Source of the DNA: Thermoanaerobacterales bacterium
GTDB lineage: Bacteria; Bacillota; Thermosediminibacteria; Thermosediminibacterales; Tepidanaerobacteraceae
Direction: 5' to 3'
Assembly: GCA_012840135.1 (NCBI GenBank)
Contig: DUMA01000041.1
Location: 1-56,099, forward strand
DNA length: 56,099 nt
Both the position numbers and the translations under genes were made by a program. The notes below the pieces were generated by a model that saw only the letters and a list, made by a program, of their open reading frames with translations, did not search any database and was not told where the DNA came from. Every line of letters starts with the position of its first letter. Position 1 is the stretch's first letter. Shown one piece after another: positions 48,720-56,099 of the stretch.

Positions 48720-49874
48720 ATGAAAATAATCGTTCTTGGCGGTGGGCTGGTGGGCGGTGTCATTGCAAAGGACCTGGCAAAAGACGGCGACCTTGAGGTC
48801 ACCGTGGCCGACATTAACGGCGAAACCCTGCAAAATCTACAAAAGCAGGCACCCGTGAAAGCCCGCCAGGCGGACCTTTCCAAACCGGGGCTTATAAAGG
48901 AATTGGTTTCGGACTACAACATGGTGGTGGGGGCCGTTCCGGGATTCCTTGGGCTTTCCATGGCACGGCAGGTGATAGAAGCCGGCAAAAACCTGGTGGA
49001 CATCTCCTTCGCTCCGGAAGATTATATGGAGCTGGACGGGCTGGCACGGGAAAAAGGAGTCACGGCTCTGGTGGACTGCGGAGTGGCTCCGGGCATGAGC
49101 AATATCCTGGTGAGCTACCTGGCCGGCTGCCTTGATGAAGCTCAAAGTGCCGAGATACTGGTAGGGGGACTCCCCCAGGTCCGGTACTGGCCCTATGAAT
49201 ATAAAATAGTTTTTTCCGCCATAGACGTCATAGAGGAATACACCCGGCCCGTGCGCCTGGTGGAAAACGGCAGGGTGGTGGAAAAACCTGCCCTGTCGGA
49301 CCTGGAGCTTATTGACTTTCCCGGCATAGGCACTCTGGAAGCCTTCAACACCGACGGCCTCAGGAGCCTCATACATACCATGAACATCCCCAACATGAAG
49401 GAAAGGACCCTGAGGTTTCCCGGCCATGCCGAGAAAATGAGGATGCTCCGGGAGACGGGCTTTTTCAGCCAGGAACCCATGGAAATCAATGGTGCTGCCA
49501 TCCGGCCCATCGATTTTACCGCAAAACTGCTCTTTCCGTTGTGGAAATTGAAAGAGGGAGAAAAGGATTTTACCGTCATGAGGGTGGAAGTCAAGGGGAA
49601 AAAAGATGGTAAGGAAGCAAGCCTTTCTTATAATCTGGTAGACTACTTTGACGAAAACACCGGCACCACTTCCATGGCCAGGTGCACCGGATTTACCTGT
49701 GCCATCATGGCCAGGATGGTGGCAAGGGGAGAATTCAGGCACTCCGGAATCTGTCCGCCGGAATATGTGGGGCAGAACCCCGATGTATTCCGAAGACTTT
49801 TGGAAGAATTGGAAAAGCGGGGAGTAAAATACGTGCCGGATAAACCTCAAAAAAATAGTAATTCCGCAGTCTAA
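48720..49874 (+). CDS. Saccharopine dehydrogenase-like NAD(P)-binding protein
   Basis: A 384-residue protein with an N-terminal Rossmann motif (IIVLGGGLVGGVIAKDLAKD). It also has KARQADLSKPGLIKELVSDY, VDCGVAPGMSNILVSYLAG and the C-terminal domain of the LYS9/saccharopine reductase type. The family includes saccharopine, carboxynorspermidine and opine-type dehydrogenases, plus lysine 6-dehydrogenase; the compact ~380-residue size fits the last. It is divergent from the DAO-family gene, 293 bp away, suggesting a shared amino-acid theme. The ribosome site is AAGGGGGA. Confidence 0.85.
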   Translation: MKIIVLGGGLVGGVIAKDLAKDGDLEVTVADINGETLQNLQKQAPVKARQADLSKPGLIKELVSDYNMVVGAVPGFLGLSMARQVIEAGKNLVDISFAPEDYMELDGLAREKGVTALVDCGVAPGMSNILVSYLAGCLDEAQSAEILVGGLPQVRYWPYEYKIVFSAIDVIEEYTRPVRLVENGRVVEKPALSDLELIDFPGIGTLEAFNTDGLRSLIHTMNIPNMKERTLRFPGHAEKMRMLRETGFFSQEPMEINGAAIRPIDFTAKLLFPLWKLKEGEKDFTVMRVEVKGKKDGKEASLSYNLVDYFDENTGTTSMARCTGFTCAIMARMVARGEFRHSGICPPEYVGQNPDVFRRLLEELEKRGVKYVPDKPQKNSNSAV

Positions 49875-49904
49875 TTAAAGCCGTTAAGAAGAAACCCTGG
49901 AACC

Positions 49905-50026
49905 AATTCGGCATATCCGGCAGTATCCAGCACCTGTCAGGCCATGCAGACATCCGAGTACATCATTGCCATAAACAAAGACCCCGATGCCAGTATATTC
50001 AAAGTGGCGGACCTGGGCATAGTTTC
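49905..50026 (+). pseudogene. C-terminal remnant of electron-transfer flavoprotein alpha subunit (etfA)
   Basis: One frame reads FGISGSIQHLSG, then after a one-base shift another reads MQTSEYIIAINKDPDASIFK and VADLGIV. Together these are the FAD-binding end of EtfA (G-I-S-G-A-I-Q-H, then I-A-I-N-K-D-P). Only about 40 residues remain and they are frameshifted. The following stretch to about 50129 (SAGPEDVSAKILKRERNQ then TFPDGVSVIVK and a stop) is an open tail I cannot assign. The rest of the 384-bp gap has no gene. Confidence 0.75.
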
Positions 50027-50258
50027 TCTGGTTTTGCGACTCCGCCGGCCCCGAGGATGTATCGGCAAAGATCCTGAAAAGAGAACGCAACCAGACCTTC
50101 CCCGACGGGGTGTCGGTAATAGTGAAATAATATAGTATCCAATATCCTTGCTTTGTTGTATAGATTAAAATATAATTATGCTTGACAAATAATAATTTGT
50201 TTATAACCATAAAAAACCTTTAACATACCCAATTTTACAATATAAATGGGGGATAAAG

Positions 50259-51965
50259 GTGAAAAAAATTCCTTACGGCATATCCAATTTTCAGGTACTA
50301 AGAGAAAAAAATTATATCTACGTTGATAAAACAAAATACATTGAGATCCTTGAGAATGAAGCACCGTACCAATTTTTTGTAAGGCCCAGGAGATTTGGTA
50401 AAAGCCTTTTTCTATCAATGCTGGAGAACTATTATGACATTCTAAAAAAAGATATTTTCCAATCCCTATTCGGTGACCTTTATATTGGACAAAATCCTAC
50501 CCCTGAAAGAAACTTATATATGGTTTTGCCTCTAAGTTTTGCCGGACTTGTGACCAGCGAAGGCAAAGATAGATTCATCAAAAGTTTTGATGACAATATA
50601 ATAGCTGCAGTCAGAGATTTTTTGAAAAAATACAGCTACATCCTGGGCGACGACAACATGCCGGAGGGGATAACCGGCGCCGAAATGGCGATCCGCCATG
50701 TCATATATGAGACGGCGAGGGCAGATAGAAAGCTTTTTATCCTAATAGATGAATATGATAATTTTGCAAATGACCTGATAGGAAGTGGTGACAGGGAGCT
50801 TTATTATGAACTTCTATCAAGCGAAGGCTATGTCAGAAGTTTCTTTAAAACCATCAAAGACGGTACAACAAAAAGTGTTTCCAGGATATTTATGACAGGC
50901 GTAAGTCCTATAATGCTCGATGATTTAACCAGCGGGTTCAATATAACCAAGAATTTGACCATGTATCCCAATTTAAATGAGATGTTGGGATTTACATTGC
51001 ATGAACTTGAAACCATCATCAGCGAGATAGGGCTCGATTCAAAGTTAGATAAACAGACGTTGCTGGATGACCTGGAGCTTTATTATAACGGATATCTCTT
51101 CTCCGAAGATGCAAAACAGAGGCTCTATAACACCAATATGGTGCTATATTTTCTTGATTATCTCAGCCGATTTCAAAAATACCCGAAAAATATCCTGGAT
51201 TTGAATATAAGGACTGATTACAAAAAGATTGAGTCACTGGCCTTCAATTTTGAAGATCAGGCATTGATTCAAAAACTTATTGTTGAAAGTAATGTAGAAA
51301 CAGATCTGACCGAAAGATTTAACCTGGAATACATGTATTCAAATAAGCAGAATCTAATGTCCATTTTATACTACATAGGCATGCTAACCATTGAAAAGGC
51401 CGTACCCGGCAAATATATCATGAAGATACCCAATTACGCCATACGCACCATATACTGGGATTACTTTCTTGATAAACTTGTTCAAAACAAAGAAATAAAA
51501 GAAGCAAACAGTAATTTAACATCGGCGATAGACGAGATGGCTGTGGAAGGCAAAATCCGGCTATTTCAAGCTTATATAAAACGAGTCCTTGCCATGCTTT
51601 CAAACAGGGATCTGATGGGTTTTGATGAAAGATACATCAAAATCATTTTAATGACACTCTTCCATCAGAATGGCTACTACATAGTAAACAGCGAGTATGA
51701 AGTTGAGCACGGTTATGTAGATATTTACCTTTCCAAAAACCGTGCCTATGCCGATTATATAAAATATGAGTGGATTATTGAACTGAAATATATAAAAGAA
51801 AATGAAAGAAATAAATATGAAGAAGTTAAAACAAAAGCAATAGAGCAGCTAAAACGCTACGCCGCAAGCGATAAAATCAAACATAGAATAGATCCGAACA
51901 GATTAAAAAAATTACTCATTATAATCATTGGGAAAAAGGATGTATTCACACAAGAGGTGTCATAA
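50259..51965 (+). CDS. AAA-ATPase-like protein with PD-(D/E)XK-type C-terminus
   Basis: A 568-residue member of the AAA-ATPase_like/DUF1703 group. It starts PYGISNFQVLREKNYIYVDK, has a P-loop-like RPRRFGKSL at 42-50, and has a Walker B-like LFILIDEYDNF near 170. The C-terminal 120 residues resemble a PD-(D/E)XK nuclease fold (HGYVDIYLSKN, then WIIELKYIKE). These proteins are multi-copy in anaerobes such as Clostridia and Bacteroides. Their function is unknown, with mobility or defence suggested. It lies between an etfA fragment and a dead transposase, a rearranged region. The gene itself is intact. The start follows ATGGGGGATAAAG. Confidence 0.85.
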   Translation: MKKIPYGISNFQVLREKNYIYVDKTKYIEILENEAPYQFFVRPRRFGKSLFLSMLENYYDILKKDIFQSLFGDLYIGQNPTPERNLYMVLPLSFAGLVTSEGKDRFIKSFDDNIIAAVRDFLKKYSYILGDDNMPEGITGAEMAIRHVIYETARADRKLFILIDEYDNFANDLIGSGDRELYYELLSSEGYVRSFFKTIKDGTTKSVSRIFMTGVSPIMLDDLTSGFNITKNLTMYPNLNEMLGFTLHELETIISEIGLDSKLDKQTLLDDLELYYNGYLFSEDAKQRLYNTNMVLYFLDYLSRFQKYPKNILDLNIRTDYKKIESLAFNFEDQALIQKLIVESNVETDLTERFNLEYMYSNKQNLMSILYYIGMLTIEKAVPGKYIMKIPNYAIRTIYWDYFLDKLVQNKEIKEANSNLTSAIDEMAVEGKIRLFQAYIKRVLAMLSNRDLMGFDERYIKIILMTLFHQNGYYIVNSEYEVEHGYVDIYLSKNRAYADYIKYEWIIELKYIKENERNKYEEVKTKAIEQLKRYAASDKIKHRIDPNRLKKLLIIIIGKKDVFTQEVS

Positions 51966-52189
51966 TCAAATGATGAGACCATGAAAGCCATAAGAGATAT
52001 AGCCCGTTCACTCCACTAAAAACTTGAACCCTTGAAGTTTTCCGTCAACATACCCGTGATTTGGGTATGTTTTGTTTTATAACACATATTCCGCACACCC
52101 CTTTTAAATATAAATAAACATTTTTTAAAAACATCTTAAAAAATTTTTCAAAAACAGCCAAATTGGTAAAAAATGGACTGTACTTTTTT

Positions 52190-53170
52190 CAGAATTGTTG
52201 CATTATGATAACTGGTGATGTTATGATAAACAAAATGAAAATATTCAACGCAGGCCCGGCACCAGTTATCTCCGCCATATGGGAGCAACTAAATATCGGG
52301 AAAAACCTGGATAAACCTGGATAAACTCTTACCCTGGGATGCTTCCCAGTGCAAATTATCCCCCTAAGAATAAAAGCTCTGGTCATAAACATCCTTGCAA
52401 CAAGATCACCCCTTTATTTAGTCGGCAGATTTTACCTTTACCAGGATCTTGCCAACCTCTTTGGTAAAGGAGTCCTTTTGCAAGATTTAAATGATGACTG
52501 CCTTGCAAGAGCATTAGATAAACTTGCCCGGATCTAAAACAGCTAAAAATAGGCCTGTGTGTAAATCAAGATGGTATACCGGTATTAGGGCAGCCTTTAG
52601 ATGGAAATAAAGATGATAAAACCTGGAACAATGAATTTATCGATGTCCTGGCAAAAGACCTTGATAAAATTGACTAAACATCCCTCATCTATGTAGCAGA
52701 TTCGGCTCTAATAACAAAAGATAACCTAAAAAAGATGAACTATGCAAAACACTTAAAAAAGAAACTCGAGAATTAAGCTCAAGAGAGTTTTTCTGCAAAG
52801 CCGATGCTCAAAAGCAAATAGAGCTTTTCAAAAAAGATCATGATAATGATTTTTACCCATTGGACTTTCAAGTAATTGAAAGAACAAACCCTGATGATAT
52901 TTTAAAAGAGTATAAAAATCAAACGAACTGTAGAGACATCCTTTAGATTTTTAAAGAGCCCCATCTTTCTTAATGCCATATATTTAAAGAAGGAAAGCCG
53001 AATAGAAGCTTTGTGTTATGTCCTCTTTCTTGCTCTTTTCATCTACCGAAACAAGGCCCCGAGGTGAGAGATTTGGGCACCTTATCATACAGTCAGCTTT
53101 TCTGATGATACACAGGCTTCTCTTCCTGCAGGGAATTTGGTTTAAAGTAATCCTTCCGGGCTCCATAGGC
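52190..53170 (+). pseudogene. Decayed IS1634-like transposase
   Basis: Successive frames encode NKMKIFNAGPAPVISAIWEQ, then SPLRIKALVINILATRSPLY and LFGKGVLLQDLNDDCLARAL. Next come GLCVNQDGIPVLGQPLDGNK, IYVADSALITKDNLKKM and, near 52960-53050, SRIEALCYVLFLALFIYRNK. This order (DDE core with D-S-A-L, then the E-A-x-x-Y-x-L helix) fits IS1634-family DDE transposases. At least five stops or frameshifts break it. No terminal repeats were found. The region 51966-52190 is AT-rich with no gene, and the forward frame at 53018-53443 is an out-of-frame shadow of this remnant. Confidence 0.7.
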
Positions 53171-53285
53171 ATTGCAATTAAAAATAGAAATATGGAGTAC
53201 ATAGATATTTTTGTAAAGAACGGCAGGAATTACGATAAAGATGTAGAATATAAAAATACATTATTAAAAATAAAAATGAATCGAA

Positions 53286-53375
53286 TGCTGGGGGAGCTTC
53301 ATCCGAGGCTGAGAGGGGATTCGTTCCCGACCCCTGAACCTGGTCAGGATAATGCCTGCGTAGGAAAGCATGAAA
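53286..53375 (+). ncRNA. TPP (thiamine pyrophosphate) riboswitch
   Basis: The conserved THI-box parts are visible: GGGGGAGCTTC, GGCTGAGAGGGG, CGACCCCTGAACCTGGTCAG, and GATAATGCCTGCGTAGGAAA. It precedes an intrinsic terminator and thiD, so binding of TPP should switch off the whole thi operon. Confidence 0.97.
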
Positions 53376-53410
53376 GCGCCTTACACAGGGTGCTTTTAAT
53401 ATTTAAAGAC

Positions 53411-53441
53411 AATCCACCTGAGCAGGTGGATTTAATTTTTT
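53411..53441 (+). terminator. Riboswitch-controlled terminator
   Basis: AATCCACCT and AGGTGGATT form a 9-bp stem with a GAGC loop, then TAATTTTTT. It ends just before the AGGAGGTGGG ribosome site of thiD. Confidence 0.88.
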
Positions 53442-53456
53442 AGGAGGTGGGAGATT

Positions 53457-54236
53457 ATGAAATTGGCGCTTACCATAGCCGGTTCGGATTCCGGAGGGGG
53501 AGCTGGTATTCAGGCGGATCTGAAGACTTTTTCTGCCCACGGGGTTTTCGGCATGAGCGTGATCACGTCCATTACTGCGCAAAACACCGTAGGAGTCCTT
53601 GGAATAGAAGATGTAAGCCCGAGCATGGTGGCATTACAGATGAAGGCGGTGTTTGAAGACCTTTATCCCGACGCAGTTAAGATAGGCATGGTGTCAAACA
53701 AGGAAATAATAGAAGCGGTGGCAGAAGGGCTCGAGTGCTACAAGCCTGCCAATGTAGTGCTGGACCCGGTAATGATTTCAAAGACCGGCAGCCAGTTGCT
53801 AAAGCCCGAAGCAATAAAGGCTCTGAAGGAAAAACTTATTCCCTTGAGCACGGTCGTGACTCCGAATCTTATGGAGGCTGGGGAACTGAGTGACGTGGAG
53901 ATTAAAGATAAAAAAGACATGAAAGAGGCCGCAAGGAAGATATTTGCTATGGGAGCAAAAGCGGTGATAGTGAAGGGCGGCCACCTGACGGGTGATGCAG
54001 CGGATATACTGTATGACGGAAATGATTTCATTGAGCTTATTTCTGAAAGGATAGATACAGAGAACACCCATGGCACAGGGTGTACATTTTCTTCAGCCAT
54101 TGCAGCCAACCTGGCTCTGGGGTATAATCTGGCGGATTCGGCAAGAAAGGCCAAAGAATACATAACAGGTGCTATACGGCATGCACTGGATATAGGGAAG
54201 GGTGTAGGGCCTACTAACCATTTCTGGAACTTGTAA
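53457..54236 (+). CDS. thiD: Hydroxymethylpyrimidine/phosphomethylpyrimidine kinase
   Basis: A 259-residue ribokinase-fold enzyme that phosphorylates HMP and HMP-P for thiamine synthesis. It has ALTIAGSDSGGGAGIQADLK at the N-terminus, DAVKIGMVSN, VVLDPVMISKTGSQLL, VTPNLMEAGEL, and the catalytic anion-hole segment THGTGCTFSSAIAANLALG. It is the first gene of the operon behind the TPP riboswitch. AGGAGGTGGG lies 7 bases before the ATG. Confidence 0.96.
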   Translation: MKLALTIAGSDSGGGAGIQADLKTFSAHGVFGMSVITSITAQNTVGVLGIEDVSPSMVALQMKAVFEDLYPDAVKIGMVSNKEIIEAVAEGLECYKPANVVLDPVMISKTGSQLLKPEAIKALKEKLIPLSTVVTPNLMEAGELSDVEIKDKKDMKEAARKIFAMGAKAVIVKGGHLTGDAADILYDGNDFIELISERIDTENTHGTGCTFSSAIAANLALGYNLADSARKAKEYITGAIRHALDIGKGVGPTNHFWNL

Positions 54237-54252
54237 GCCGGAGGTGACGGAT

Positions 54253-54369
54253 GTGAACATTAAGCTTTCTTTTCAGAGCATATTTATGCTGTGGTTCGGG
54301 GCGGCGGTGTCCATGGCTGAGATAATGACGGGGGCCCTTTATGCCCCCATGGGTTTAACGTATTTTTGA
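54253..54369 (+). pseudogene. cytX: Truncated cytX (hydroxymethylpyrimidine permease) N-terminus
   Basis: A GTG behind GGAGGTG opens a 38-residue frame: MNIKLSFQSIFMLWFGAAVS then MAEIMTGALYAPMGLTYF and a stop. The first ~33 residues match the start of CytX, the NCS1-type HMP transporter usually found in thiamin operons (L-W-F-G-A-A-x-S-x-A-E-I-x-T-G-x-L-x-A-P-x-G). The remaining ~350 residues are missing, and thiE follows 15 bases later. An internal deletion is the simplest explanation. The stub keeps its ribosome site and could be translated as a one-helix peptide. Confidence 0.8.
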
Positions 54370-54383
54370 ATGGAGGTGATAAG

Positions 54384-55022
54384 ATGGATTACAGACTCTA
54401 TGCGGTCACCGACCGCTCGTATTTGGATGGCATGGATCTCGTAACTGCCGTGGAACTTGCCATAAAGGGTGGTGCCACCATAATCCAGCTGAGGGAAAAA
54501 TACATTTCCGGCAGAGAGTTTTACGAGCTGGCAATGGAAATAAGACAGGTAACAAAGCGGTACAACATTCCCTTGATAATCAACGACAGGGTGGATATTG
54601 CCCTGGCGGTAAATGCCGACGGAGTGCACGTGGGCCAGGAAGATATCCCTGCCAATGTCGTGAGGCGGATAATAGGCCCCGGCAAGATACTTGGCGTTTC
54701 GGCAAAAACTGTAGACGAGGCGCAGAAAGCCGAAAAGGACGGAGCGGATTATCTTGGCGTGGGGGCGGTATTTCCCACACCCACAAAGCCCGAGTCGGAG
54801 GCCATAGGCGTTGGGGAGGTAAAAAGAATCAAAGAGGCTGTAAAAATCCCTGTAGTCGCCATCGGTGGGATTACAAGGGAAAATGCTTATGAAATAATTC
54901 GCGAAGCGGGGGTGGACGGCATATCATCCGTATCCGCCGTCTTTGCAGGTGACATTGAGAAAAATACCAGCCTGCTCATAGAAGAAATAGTGCGGGCGAT
55001 AAATGATAGGAGGCGTCGATGA
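54384..55022 (+). CDS. thiE: Thiamine phosphate synthase
   Basis: A 212-residue TIM barrel that joins HMP-PP and HET-P. Motifs include [28 protein letters not shown] (diphosphate binding), [54 protein letters not shown] and [15 protein letters not shown]. The ATG at 54384 has GGAGGTG at 54372-54378. The stop overlaps thiM in ATGA. Confidence 0.96.
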   Translation: MDYRLYAVTDRSYLDGMDLVTAVELAIKGGATIIQLREKYISGREFYELAMEIRQVTKRYNIPLIINDRVDIALAVNADGVHVGQEDIPANVVRRIIGPGKILGVSAKTVDEAQKAEKDGADYLGVGAVFPTPTKPESEAIGVGEVKRIKEAVKIPVVAIGGITRENAYEIIREAGVDGISSVSAVFAGDIEKNTSLLIEEIVRAINDRRRR

Positions 55023-55816
55023 TGTTTGAAGAGCTTTTGACGAGGTTGAGAGAGAAAAAACCTTTGGTGCACCATATAACAAATATGGTCACTGTAAATG
55101 ATTGTGCCAATGTAACGCTGGCGATAGGGGCGCTGCCCGTCATGGCTCATGCGCCGGAGGAAGTGGAAGAGATGGCAAAGGCGGCTCAGGCGCTGGTTTT
55201 AAACATCGGCACACTGACCAGGGAACAGGTAGATGCCATGATTCTGGCGGGAAAAGCCGCCAATTCCCTCGGGATACCCGTGATACTGGATCCTGTAGGA
55301 GCCGGCGCCACGGGTTTGAGGAGCCATAGCGCCGGAAGGATACTGGATGAGGTAAAGATATCCGTGGTGAAAGGGAACAGCGCGGAGATTGGCATTCTTG
55401 CGGGGAGAGGAGGAAAAATAAGGGGAGTGGAATCGGCCGAAGCAGCCGCAAACATGGCAGAAGCTGCCTTGGAGCTTGCCGTCAAATACGGTGCTGTGGC
55501 GGCAGTGTCGGGCGCAACCGATATTATAACTGACGGGAAAAGAATTGCTTTTGTGGATAACGGCCATCCCATGATGGGGACCATCACGGGCACAGGCTGC
55601 ATGTTGTCATCGGTGGTCGCAAGTTTCTGCGGAGTGGAGCAGGACAGCTTCAAAGCAGCGGTAGCAGCCTTTGTGTGCTTTGGCCTTGCCGGCGAACTGG
55701 CCGCATCTTGTCCAGAGGTAAAGGGCCCGGCTAGCTTTAAAACGGCTTTTTTTGACGAGATTTACAATCTGACAGAAGAAAAGTTGAGATTGGGGGAAAA
55801 GTTAAGAATAGAATAA
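55019..55816 (+). CDS. thiM: Hydroxyethylthiazole kinase
   Basis: A 265-residue kinase that phosphorylates hydroxyethylthiazole. It has [63 protein letters not shown] and the anion-hole [17 protein letters not shown]. With ThiD and ThiE this gives a salvage set that makes TMP from exogenous HMP and thiazole; de novo thiC and thiG are not in the window. ATG at 55019 overlaps the thiE stop; the adjacent ATG at 55022 is an equal alternative behind AGGAGG. Confidence 0.95.
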   Translation: MMFEELLTRLREKKPLVHHITNMVTVNDCANVTLAIGALPVMAHAPEEVEEMAKAAQALVLNIGTLTREQVDAMILAGKAANSLGIPVILDPVGAGATGLRSHSAGRILDEVKISVVKGNSAEIGILAGRGGKIRGVESAEAAANMAEAALELAVKYGAVAAVSGATDIITDGKRIAFVDNGHPMMGTITGTGCMLSSVVASFCGVEQDSFKAAVAAFVCFGLAGELAASCPEVKGPASFKTAFFDEIYNLTEEKLRLGEKLRIE

Positions 55817-55872
55817 GAAGTAATGGTGCCGCCAGGAATTTTCAAGCCGAATTTTCAAGCTGGGACGGTTCT

Positions 55873-56099
55873 GTGCGCCTCGTGGCGCACAGTATATAGC
55901 AGATAAAACTGCATGGTAAGGCCTAGCCAGCCACCATTACCTAGCCTTGGGGCCGATGAGCAACCTAAGGCCTAAGCGTAGGCAAGGGAAGTAGTAGGCC
56001 GAAATCGAAAGATGAAGGTGATAGCCCCGAAATCCCCAGAACTGGGAAGGCCCATGCCTTAGAACCAGCAGAAGGCAACACCTACTTTATCGTCAAGGC
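55873..56099 (+). ncRNA. Probable group II intron, 5' part (continues beyond the window)
   Basis: From GTGCGCC at 55873 the sequence is dense in helices and free of genes. GTGCGCC-TCGT-GGCGCAC opens it, and later blocks such as GAGCAACCTAAGGCCTAAGC, GCAAGGGAAGTAGTAGGC and AAGGTGATAGCCCCGAAATC resemble domain I of bacterial group II introns, which begin GUGYG. The intron-encoded protein and 3' end would lie outside the window. Upstream GGGACGGTTCT would be the exon-binding site, and its core also occurs in the repeat at 27392-27401. From 55817 to 55872 there is no gene. Confidence 0.65.

Noticed and set aside
50182-50207. TTGACA and TATAAC before the AAA-ATPase gene as a promoter
   Set aside because: The spacer is only 14 bp, too short for a normal sigma-A promoter.
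53018-53443. 141-residue plus-strand open frame before thiD
   Set aside because: It runs out of frame through the dead transposase and then through the TPP riboswitch, so it cannot be a real gene.
1-56099. CRISPR arrays, rRNA or tRNA genes
   Set aside because: I looked for regularly spaced repeats and for tRNA/rRNA core motifs and saw none; the repeats present are palindromic and irregular.

Overview
The window looks like a chromosomal segment of an anaerobic, probably moderately thermophilic, Gram-positive Clostridia-type bacterium, perhaps close to Thermosediminibacter-like lineages. This is inference. It rests on strong AGGAGG ribosome sites, T-box and TPP riboswitches, TTGACA/TATAAT promoters with 17-bp spacers, a TrpB2-type tryptophan synthase, an aldehyde:ferredoxin oxidoreductase, a UGA-containing selenoprotein gene, and Aco-type metabolism controlled by sigma-54.

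Layout. 1-4.6 kb: a partner-switching signalling module (PAS/HATPase kinase, STAS protein, membrane PP2C phosphatase) followed by a FapA/DUF342 protein. 4.6-5.2 kb: a decayed hydantoinase fragment. 5.3-8.4 kb: AzlC/AzlD amino-acid exporter, a small membrane/coiled-coil protein and a BaiN-type flavoprotein. 8.4-11.3 kb: palindromic repeats, a possible dual-OB protein, a selenoprotein gene that ordinary ORF calling splits at its UGA, a regulator with three helix-turn-helix domains, and thioredoxin. 11.4-12.7 kb: an OYE-family reductase and a decayed alcohol dehydrogenase. 12.9-21.6 kb: GntR regulator, atypical Nramp-family transporter, and five enzymes that read as an L-idonate/ketogluconate to gluconate to 6-phosphogluconate to pentose phosphate route. 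21.6-24.3 kb: a long palindrome, then a zinc-type ABC transporter (ATPase and permease, no binding protein) and a Fur/Zur regulator. 24.3-28.1 kb: an ornithine-cyclodeaminase-family gene, a tryptophan T-box, trpB2 and the tryptophan transporter gene trpP. 28.3-30.4 kb: tex.

30.4-41.8 kb is the most coherent metabolic unit. A sigma-54 promoter precedes genes for an acetoin/2-oxoacid dehydrogenase complex (E1 alpha, E1 beta, E2, E3), an aldehyde:ferredoxin oxidoreductase, a MoaD-like protein, an MFS transporter, a VOC protein and an AcoR-type sigma-54 activator. If the substrate is acetoin, the complex would make acetyl-CoA plus acetaldehyde, and the tungsten enzyme could oxidise the acetaldehyde to acetate while reducing ferredoxin. 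41.9-44.6 kb holds a second sigma-54 unit: an activator divergent from an ornithine-cyclodeaminase homologue that has its own -24/-12 promoter.

44.6-49.9 kb: YlmH-type S4 protein, PlsC acyltransferase, patatin-like protein, a glycine-oxidase-like flavoprotein and a saccharopine-dehydrogenase-like protein. 49.9-53.2 kb: an etfA fragment, an intact AAA-ATPase/nuclease-like gene and a decayed IS1634-like transposase. 53.3-55.8 kb: a TPP riboswitch with thiD, a truncated cytX, thiE and thiM. The window ends inside what looks like the 5' domain of a group II intron. No rRNA, tRNA or CRISPR array was seen. At least five gene remnants (hyuA, alcohol dehydrogenase, etfA, transposase, cytX) lie between intact operons.
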